A DNA stretch of 64,000 bases from assembly GCA_031002005.1 (NCBI GenBank), contig CM061919.1:227662739-227726738 (forward strand), read 5' to 3'. Position numbers and translations under genes: made by a program. The notes below the pieces were generated by a model. That model ran no database searches. It saw only the letters and a program-made list of their open reading frames with translations, and had not been told where the DNA came from. Numbering within the stretch: position 1 is the first letter of the stretch; each line of letters starts with the position of its first letter. This document shows positions 57,294-64,000 of the stretch, piece by piece. Source of the stretch: Vandiemenella viatica. Its lineage: Eukaryota; Arthropoda; Insecta; Orthoptera; Morabidae.

Positions 57294-58212
57294 CAAGGGG
57301 TGATCAAATGAAAAGATACGAAACGACGTAAAAACGTAACAGTTAAATATTTGCATTTTCCGTCATGGGAGAACGTAGCGAGACATCTCGGGATGCGATT
57401 GGAGTCTCTGACTTGGATCGGAGCATGCGCGGGTGCCCGCATGCGCAGTAGAGAGCAGAGGCTTTTATCAAAAGCGGCTTCCAAATGATGCGGCAGTCCG
57501 TATGAGGACAAGATGGCGTACAGGTGGGGGATGTGTAGTGTGAGACACTCCGACGCCTACGCAGGTCCATCAAGAACAAAAGGCTGCTCACGGAGGGTGT
57601 GGTTCTGCTCCATGATAACGCGCGTCCACACGTCTCCAGAGTCACAAACAATGAACTGGCCAAGTGGGAGACGTTGGACCATCCGCCCTACAGTCCGGAC
57701 ATGTCTTTTTTTTTATCTGCTTAACGTCTCTCTAACAGCGAGGTCTTTAAAGACGGGAAAGGATGGGGGGGGGGGCAAGGAATGGGATGGAATTCGGCCA
57801 TGGCCTTTTGAAGGAAGCATCCCGGCATTTGCCTGGAATCATTTGGGAAACCATGGAAAACCCAAATCTGGATGTCCGGACGGGGATTCGAACCGCCGTC
57901 CTCCCGAATGCGAGGCCAGAACGCTTACCGTTACACCACCAAGCTCGGTCCGGACATGTCGCCCTGCGATTTCCATGTGTGTGATCCATTGAAGAAACAC
58001 CTGAAAGGGAAGCGCTTCAACTCGGACTACGTACTCAAGGGCGCTGTGAAGGACTGGGTCTCGTCACGGCCACAGGAATTCTGGGAACAAGGAATCCTGC
58101 GGCTTGTTCATCAGTGGGATCGTTGTGCTCAGGCCTATGGTGTATATTTTGAATAAAGTCTACATTTGTTCACACTGTGTCGTTTCGTACCTTTTCATTT
58201 GATCACACCTTG
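57294..58212 (+). mobile_element. Internally deleted mariner, copy 2, inside the MITE
   Basis: Inverted ends CAAGGGGTGATCAAATGAAA and TTTCATTTGATCACACCTTG, with TA on both sides (57292-57293 and 58213-58214). It has the same internal deletion as copy 1: both run ATGATGCGGCAGTCCGTATG directly into GGCGTACAGGTGGGGGATGT. The C-terminal transposase is cut by a SINE at 57706 and has a 22-bp insertion near 58019. Without the SINE and its duplication it is 664 bp, close to copy 1. Confidence 0.93.
57706..57947 (-). mobile_element. SINE family 1, complete, with 13-bp target duplication
   Basis: GTCCGGACATGTC occurs on both sides (57693-57705 and 57948-57960). In reverse orientation: T-run, ATCTGCTTAACGTCTCTCTA, GAGGTCTTTAAAGACGGG, a G-run, GGAATTCGGCCATGGCCTTT, GGGGATTCGAACCGCCGTCC (B box), GAACGCTTACCGTTACACCA (A box). 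This is the best-preserved copy and shows the complete structure: tRNA-like head, unique body, short A-tail, about 242 bp. It belongs to the C-run subtype also seen at 15945-16155. Confidence 0.96.
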
Positions 58213-58354
58213 TAATATGAATGAAAAGCTACGTGGTTCGGCTCGGAAATCCACCTCCTCCTTCTCCACGTAGCCTAGCGTAGCTTTCCAACCAACCCCT
58301 CCGCCCCCTTTACATCGAGTCACGTAGTTTATGGACGCTCCCATAGTTCCTGTA

Positions 58355-59295
58355 CCGTAGAGCTGTAAAACCGTATGTATTCGTTACTGAGTAACGGGTT
58401 CGTCGTCTGAATCGATGTACCGAATCGTTACTCACAAATTCGTTTCGTTACTCGCATTTGTCGTATAGATGTCAGTTTGATTTGATAAACGAACGAACTC
58501 GACGAATCACGCGTCGTTCATTTCGTTACTCGCATTTGTCGTATGGATGTCAGTTTGATTCGATAAACATCATGCGGGAATTGGAACGGTTCGCTCAGCG
58601 ACTAAATGAACCTTGAATGGAATGAATGTTTGAACATCGTGTTTAGGATATTTTTGAGAATTATGATTTGAATTTGCTTGGTTACAAAGGAAAATGTTTA
58701 TTACAATCATGTTTCACGTACATTATTTCAATATAATTAATATTATTTACCGTTAATTGTTGATATTTTTAACGAGGTCACCAATTTTGACACCATTAAG
58801 AGTTATTTTGTAGTTTTGCTTTTGTTTAAGCATTAAAAAATACAGAGCATAATTTGTAAATAAAAATTTGGATAGATAATATGAGATGGATATTGTTTTT
58901 TTATTGATCATACCTTAGTGAGATTTTATTGATTACAAACATTTATGAAATGCGTTTATTCTAAAATGCGATGTTCTAACTTCTATTTTATTTTACAACG
59001 CAAATGAACCATTTATTTACAGTTTACAAAGTACGAACGAAGTCATTCCTGTAACCCGTACACGACGCGACTCGATGTGATGCTTAATACTAGTGCTCGA
59101 TTGTGTCAATAGTAACGAAACGATACGATAGTAACGAAGTCGTCCCGTACGCGGCGCGACTCTATACAATGCCTCATGCTAGCGCTCGATTGTACCAAAA
59201 GTAATAAGTAACGATACGATAGTAACGTGTACTGATGGGTTTAGTAACGACTACATACGGGTACACAATTTCTCGTTATTTTTACAGCTCTACTG
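58355..59295. mobile_element. TIR element with subterminal repeats, hAT-like?
   Basis: Left end CGTAGAGCTGTAAAAC and right end TTTTTACAGCTCTACTG are inverted. Near the left end a 78-bp unit is duplicated (TTTCGTTACTCGCATTTGTC at 58443 and 58521). Near the right end a roughly 100-bp unit recurs (CGCGACTC followed by GCTCGATTGT at about 59068 and 59154). GTAACGA-type motifs are dense at both ends. No transposase recognised in the AT-rich interior. The target duplication is uncertain (CTGTAC near both ends). Confidence 0.68.
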
Positions 59296-59296
59296 T

Positions 59297-59490
59297 ACTG
59301 AGCTTGCTGGGTGAGCGTTCAACGTTCGTGCCTGTATTCTGTTCGATCTTCCGCCCAGCAAAGCAGATTTCGGTTTCCCACGGTTTTCCGAAACTACTCT
59401 GGTCGAATTCCTTCCTGTTCCTTCACATGAGTCTTTCCACAGATCTAATGACCTCGTCGTCGAGGAACCGTGAAGTCTTCATCCTTATGA
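59297..59490 (+). repeat. SINE family 1, diverged
   Basis: TGAGCTTGCTGGGTGAGCGT, TCAACGTTCGTGCCTGTATT, then TTTCCCACGGTTTTCCGAAA, GTCGAATTCCTTCCTGTTCC and TCTAATGACCTCGTCGTCGA. Confidence 0.75.
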
Positions 59491-59684
59491 GATTGTCTTG
59501 GGCAGTTAATGCGCTGTTCCCTCATTCCATAAGCCGCCGATTCGATTCCGCAATCATCGAATATACGAACTACTGTGCACTGGAAAACGAACAATGATAA
59601 AATTGTCGGCACACTCCAAACGATTTAGCTTGTTGAAGGGTCTAAATGTGCAAAGCAATAATATTAATTTGTTGTTCCCATTTT

Positions 59685-59922
59685 GCGTAGTTGGTGAGCG
59701 GTTAACGCTCTGGCCTCGCATTCGGAAGGACGGCGTTTCGAATCCCCGTCCTGGCATCCAGATTTGGGTTTTCCATGGTTTCCTTAAATCACTCCATGCG
59801 AATGCCTGGTTGCTTCCTTCAAAAGACCATGGCCGAATTCCTTCCCCGTTCTTGTCCCGAATTCTTCCCCGCCTCTAATGACCTCGTCGTCGACGAGGCG
59901 TAAAGCTATAAGTAAAAAAAAA
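59685..59922 (+). mobile_element. SINE family 1, complete
   Basis: TGGTGAGCGGTTAACGCTCT (A box), GGCGTTTCGAATCCCCGTCC (B box), GGGTTTTCCATGGTTTCCTT, AAAGACCATGGCCGAATTCC, ATGACCTCGTCGTCGACGAG, GCGTAAAGCTATAAGTAAAA. Confidence 0.93.
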
Positions 59923-60600
59923 TTGTTCTCATTTTCTTACAGCCATTAGAAACGTTCATTTTGGCGTGCAGTTTTAGAATAAACATTTCATTCTTTTATG
60001 AGTGGTAAAGCAGGCTCAGAGATAAAAATAAAAATTTAAAAAATCGTCTCTCTTTCTGCATTTGTTCACCGTGGAACTACGAAGCGACGCGATACAGGAC
60101 TACAGCTCTCTCTTACTCGTCAAGTCAAAATTATTTCCTTGGAAAATGAACGATCAGTACTCCCCATCTACGCAAAAGTTAAGGAAATTTAATTTTTGCC
60201 AGTAATTTTATCGGTAAAAAAAATGAAGTAGTGTACAGATAGATGTGAGGATAATGAGAAATTACTGAATAGCGTGAAGAAAACACCGTGAGAAGAATTT
60301 AGAACAAAATTAAACAAAAGCTAGACAAAAATCATGAACTGCAACAAAAATGATAGCAAAAACAGTAGTCTAAATATAAAAGGAGACTCGGATATATTAT
60401 TTATTCATTCGCATTAAACCTTTCGGCCATACAACCATACAGAGTAAAATATGTTGCAAAGTCTCCCTCGGTGGATGACGTGCTTGCAGTTTAGTTTTCG
60501 TGTACGTGTCTCGTTTCTATGCATCCTCTAAGAACCTGAAAATATCAAATTATTATTGACATCAGTATTCTAGGAGAAGTAACAGAATTCTATTATAAAA
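59923..60600. other. No recognisable feature
   Basis: AT-rich; nothing recognised. Confidence 0.45.
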
Positions 60601-61390
60601 GAAGTAGAACTACAACTATAGCCGAAGTAAGAACACTGTCAAAAGCAGAAAAGCACTAGCGAAAAGAGCAATCCTGATAAAAAGAAATCTCATAGTTTCA
60701 AATATTGACATAGGGCTCAAACTAAAGCCGAATGCATGGTACACAGCACATTGTGGCAGTTAATCTTGGATCATCGAATAGACGATTAACTGGAGCATTT
60801 GAAATATGGTGTTATAGAAAGATGTTGAAAATTAAGTGCGCAGATAAAATATGAAACCAATGTGTTTTGTAAATGATGAGCTAAGAACGTAATTGATGGA
60901 TATAAAGTAAAGGCTTGTGTGGTCGTAATGACCTGGAGACAAGGTTTTTATTGGCTGCCCAATTCCGGCTGTAGTAACCGCTTTAATTTCAGCGCGTAAT
61001 CCTACCAGGTATAGAGGACCAACTGTTTAACGTGGAATCCGAACCGCGAAAGCGTTCTGGCATATTTGGCATTACACAGTAAGGCGTGCCAGAGGTGAAG
61101 GTCGAGGTAAGAACCTTTGAAAATCCCAGTCGAGACCAGGATTCGATCGGCCTCATATAAAGAAGATTATGGGTTCACATATTAAGACATGTGGATTTGG
61201 TTTATTCGTTACCAGACAAAAAAAAGGCTGGTATATATGAAGAAAATAATCGAGGACTTTGGTTGTATGGGATGTGTCGACATGAAGAGGTTACCTCAAG
61301 ATTGGAAGAGATGGAGGATTTCATCAAATCCGTAGAGGGATTGATGGTAGGAAAAGTGTACTTCGTATGTCCCTGACATCACAAGAAAAT
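60600..61390 (+). pseudogene. RTE-like LINE C-terminus, split by a SINE
   Basis: Plus-strand decayed ORF: RRLTGAFEIWCYRKMLKIKC at about 60782-60840 (usual EAFEMWCYRRMLKI.WTD), then the SINE, then IMGSHIKTCGF (usual MGHILRH, with a frame change) at about 61167 and GCMGCVDMKRLPQDWKRWRI at about 61263-61322 (usual MGC.SY.EMKRLA.DR..WR). An upstream trace at about 60640 (KALAKRAILIKRNLIVSN) corresponds to AKRAF..KRNLLVSN in the 21-kb copy. Confidence 0.75.
60908..61154 (-). mobile_element. SINE family 2 inserted in the RTE-like LINE
   Basis: Contains AACTGTTTAACGTGGAATCC and GAACCGCGAAAGCG, ACACAGTAAGGCGTGCCAGA and AGACCAGGATTCGATCGG. ATATAAAG lies on both sides (60900-60907 and 61155-61162), a plausible 8-bp target duplication. 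Confidence 0.75.
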
Positions 61391-62479
61391 TACATTTCAC
61401 AATTTTCCAGGATGCATATTACTGCACTGGAACTTTCACCCCTTAAAACATGAACTGTCGTGATACAGGTTTCGCAGTTATAGTGTCTCGATAAGTAGAA
61501 AATCATTTTTGAGAACTTTGTTTCCATCTGGCGTTACTTTGGTGCATCGTCTGGCTCTTATAGTGTTGTCACCTCCTACCTGAGGAAATAAATTTTCATC
61601 GTAAACAGTACTAAACTTACTTTGCATCTTCAATATTTTCTTGTGGGAAACTTTGTGCAAGTTTCCAAAAAACACTACAGAGAAATTCTCAAAAAAATCT
61701 CTGACGATCATTGAATATATGTAGAATAATTGACGAAATAAAATATTCTACACGACAGAGGTGATTGCTGCCTAAAATCTACCAGCTCTTGTCTGTTAGC
61801 TCTCCCAATTCATTTTCGCTGTTCGATTTTCGACACAGAAAAATAGTGATTTCTTAGTTCCTGGAAGTAGTACATGATGGGTACGTGAACAAAATTTCGT
61901 GACTTTTCCCACGATCACTTATCGTTGTTTTTATCTGTGAGCTTATCGCGGCAGGAGATTATCACAAAGATCCTGCCTCGTACACTTCGACCTTTACTGA
62001 TAAGTTTCCGACTATGTGCGTGTCGGCCGAAATTCAGTCATAAATGTTTGAAGTCTGTAAATATCCAGCATATGTCTTTATCAAAGAGATTTATCAGAGA
62101 CGTGTGGTCGATTCATAAACACTTAATCTTTTTGCTGTCACATTCGAAGATGTAGAGTGTTATAAAATTGGAACATTGTCGTGCATCAAGTAAATATACT
62201 GATTCCCCTGAAAGAATAGACGAAATAATTGAAAATATTAGTAAATTATACGAATTTTTATGTTAGTTAATTTCTCCTTTGATATGGCAACATTTAACGT
62301 AACTTTGGATTTTTTCTTAAGGCTTACTACAGTCATTTGTTGTCAGACATGTTTGCAGGAAATTTAATTTTGATTCTGATGGAGCGCATGCTTCGGTCGA
62401 AATTCTTTACTCACCCATTTTTCCCATTTTTTTAAAAATTATTTACTTTTTTTTTTTTTAATCTTGAATTTTTTAAGTG
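61391..62479. other. No recognisable feature
   Basis: AT-rich with short unrecognised ORFs. Confidence 0.45.
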
Positions 62480-62900
62480 TAATTTTCCGTCTACTTCTGC
62501 CCTTTGTGAATTTTAAATTCTCTGAGCTTTTTTGGTATATTATTCGTCACCATCCTTGGTAAATTATCCAATTTATTCCAATTCCTGGCTATCTTACCGA
62601 CAAAATAAAATGATTGTTACCTTTCCTCTTTCATACACTAATCTTAATTCTTCTACCAATATATCAAGTCGCATGACCGATACCCACCTGGTGCATCTTC
62701 AGCACACCCTTCACGTTCCTCCCGTCTTCCAATGAATTCCAATCCAACTCCTTTATCATATCGTTTACTGATTGTGTTTTGCGATAATTCCCACAAAAAA
62801 AAAAATCCAGCTGTGCTCCTCTCAATCCCCACCAGCTCTTGTATTCAATACACAAAATGTTAGTCCTACACTACAACACCATATTCAAGTAATTGTCTGA
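62480..62900 (-). pseudogene. Jockey/CR1-like LINE, 3' end, copy 3
   Basis: Minus-strand copy of the family at 62-785 and 1262-2005. Reads FFCGNYRKTQSVNDMIKELD then WNSLEDGRNVKGVLKMHQVG (62664-62855), parallel to FRRTQSVTDMIKELKWDSLE in copy 2. The 3' UTR side extends to about 62480. Confidence 0.8.
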
Positions 62901-63184
62901 CTATTTTTGATTTTTTTTTATCTTACTACTACGGTTCTAAACCCCAAGGAAAGCTCACGCAACCTTCGCCCAACCGATTTCAATCAACTTCAACGTAGTG
63001 GTTGAGAGCCACCCAAAACCGAGTTTGCGGAAGGACTTAAATCAACACTCCTTATTTTTCGAAAAAATCGTGGTCAAAAGTCATGGCACCTTTTTTTTTT
63101 CTTCATTCTTTCTTTAGAAATAGCTGATAACATGATTTGCGGCAGAAGCTTGTATTCCAAGAAAGTTCAGCATCTAGCACCGTA
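62901..63184. other. No recognisable feature
   Basis: Poly-T runs only. Confidence 0.45.
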
Positions 63185-63187
63185 ATC

Positions 63188-63258
63188 CTTAGCGTGGTGG
63201 TAGTGAGTCGGGCCTGGCTGTCCGAAGATCCCAAGTTCGAGTTTACCGTATTGATTTT
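63188..63258 (+). repeat. tRNA-like SINE head
   Basis: TTAGCGTGGTGGTAGTGAGT (A-box-like), CGGGCCTGGCTGTCCGAAGA, then TCCCAAGTTCGAGTTTACCG (B-box-like), immediately before a poly-T run. The head differs from both SINE families. Confidence 0.55.
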
Positions 63259-63368
63259 TTTTTTTTTACTTATTGTTTTACGCCTCGTCGAAGGCTAAGG
63301 TCATTAGAGTCGAGATGGGACTGGGGACAAGGAACTGGAAGGAATTCGGCCATGGCCTTTTTGAAGGG
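63256..63368 (-). mobile_element. SINE family 1, 3' half
   Basis: T-run, TTTTACGCCTCGTCGAAGGC, GTCATTAGAGTCGAGATGGG, GGAATTCGGCCATGGCCTTT, TTGAAGGGA, then cut off exactly where the plus-strand SINE begins. Confidence 0.88.
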
Positions 63369-63590
63369 ACCGAGGGTGGTGGGTGAACTGTTAACGTTCT
63401 GGCCTCGCATTTGGGAGCATGCGGGTTTGAATCCCCGGCCGGGCATCCAGATTTGAGTTTTCCATGGTTTCCCCAAATCACTCCAGGCGAATGCCGGGGT
63501 GCTTCCTTCAAAAAGGCCATGGCCGAATTCCATCCCGTTCCTTGTCCTCAGTCCCATTCTCGTATTTCTAATCACTGATCTCGTATTTTT
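63369..63590 (+). mobile_element. SINE family 1, head-to-body with the previous copy
   Basis: CCGAGGGTGGTGGGTGAACT (A box), GCGGGTTTGAATCCCCGGCC (B box), GAGTTTTCCATGGTTTCCCC, AAAGGCCATGGCCGAATTCC and CTAATCACTGATCTCG. It starts directly at the breakpoint of the inverted partial copy. Confidence 0.92.
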
Positions 63591-64000
63591 TTTATTTATT
63601 TTACCTTGTCGTCGTAGTGAAAATATTTTCTTAATTATTTATTGTAGTTTCTTCTAAAGTTTTATTTCCTTTGCTATGAGAAAATAAGAAACACAATTTC
63701 CGTTCCACATCTTCCAGCTTCGCCAAAAAAAAAACAAAAAAAAAAAAAACAATGAATGTATATGATTTAATTACCTTTATTAATTATAACGTTATAACAT
63801 CCTTAATCATCTGAATATGTACAGGTTCTTTTCCACAGCAACTTAAAATTCAAAGCGAACACGACACGGTCTTCACCAAGCTTGTCTAGTCTTGATCTAT
63901 CTTCTTCTGTTTTATAAACGTTTCCTTAGCTACCCATTTCACAGAGTAATTATTATAGTAGCCTGTTATACCACACCATCCCGCCTCTAATGACCTTAGC
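63591..64000. other. AT-rich end, with a SINE tail starting at the edge
   Basis: Poly-A runs at about 63726-63750. The last bases (CCCGCCTCTAATGACCTTAG) match the family 1 tail region and probably continue beyond the window. Confidence 0.5.

Larger units (their letters stand above)
57054..58342. mobile_element. ACGTAG-rich MITE hosting a mariner and a SINE
   Basis: Left part 57054-57293 starts GGGATCGTCCATTAACTACG, then CGCCATTTTGTCCTCCC and the family middle (GAAGACATTTTGTACGG, then AATTAAATGATGGAAATAAA). Right part 58213-58342: GAATGAAAAGCTACGTGG, then CACGTAGTTTATGGACGCTC CC. Flanks are TTA (left) and ATA (right), so the 3-bp duplication is imperfect here. Without the insert it would be about 370 bp, the family size. 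Confidence 0.9.

Overview
The window is eukaryotic nuclear DNA, almost certainly from a large, repeat-rich insect genome. Evidence: AT-rich spacers with no operon-like gene packing, LINE reverse transcriptases, Tc1 and mariner transposases, tRNA-derived SINEs with A/T-rich tails, MITEs, and an assembly gap of exactly 1000 N. The SINE and LINE families look to me like those of polyneopteran insects (grasshopper/locust type); that placement is from memory and untested. I found no convincing host protein gene, rRNA, functional tRNA gene or CRISPR array. Every ORF with a recognisable product belongs to a transposable element, and nearly all are broken.

Layout. 0-2 kb: two 3' ends of one jockey/CR1-like LINE plus a fragment of another LINE. 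2.7-16 kb: scattered SINEs, an I-like LINE 3' end (8.7-9.6 kb) and a decayed full-length mariner (9.79-11.10 kb). 16.2-17 kb: a LINE ending in (AAT)n. 17.48-21.75 kb: a large foldback element with arms of up to about 1 kb, its right arm split by an RTE-like LINE. 21.86-22.07 kb: a perfect 87-bp inverted repeat flanked by a 13-bp target duplication. 22.7-30 kb: LINE fragments, the first ACGTAG-rich MITE, a small hAT-like MITE and a repeat with a 618-bp tandem duplication. 30.7-33.8 kb: two Tc1-like pseudogenes in opposite orientation, one with a 309-bp tandem duplication. 35.1-36.8 kb: a MITE holding a LINE that holds a SINE. 38-46.7 kb: more MITEs, LINEs, a second hairpin element and the gap. 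48.1-49.0 kb: a hAT-like element (8-bp duplication) holding a LINE (13-bp duplication). 50.6-58.3 kb: two internally deleted mariners; the second sits inside a MITE and contains a SINE, a three-level nest. 58.4-64 kb: a TIR element, SINEs, an RTE LINE split by a SINE, and a jockey-like LINE.

How it fits together. The elements record an order of insertion: MITEs and the foldback element are hosts for LINEs and mariners, and SINEs are among the youngest. Several insertions can be dated relative to each other because the target duplications are visible by eye. The most unusual structures are the 4.3-kb foldback element, the perfect 87-bp palindrome, the triple nest, and the family of palindromic MITEs with 3-bp TAA/TAT duplications.
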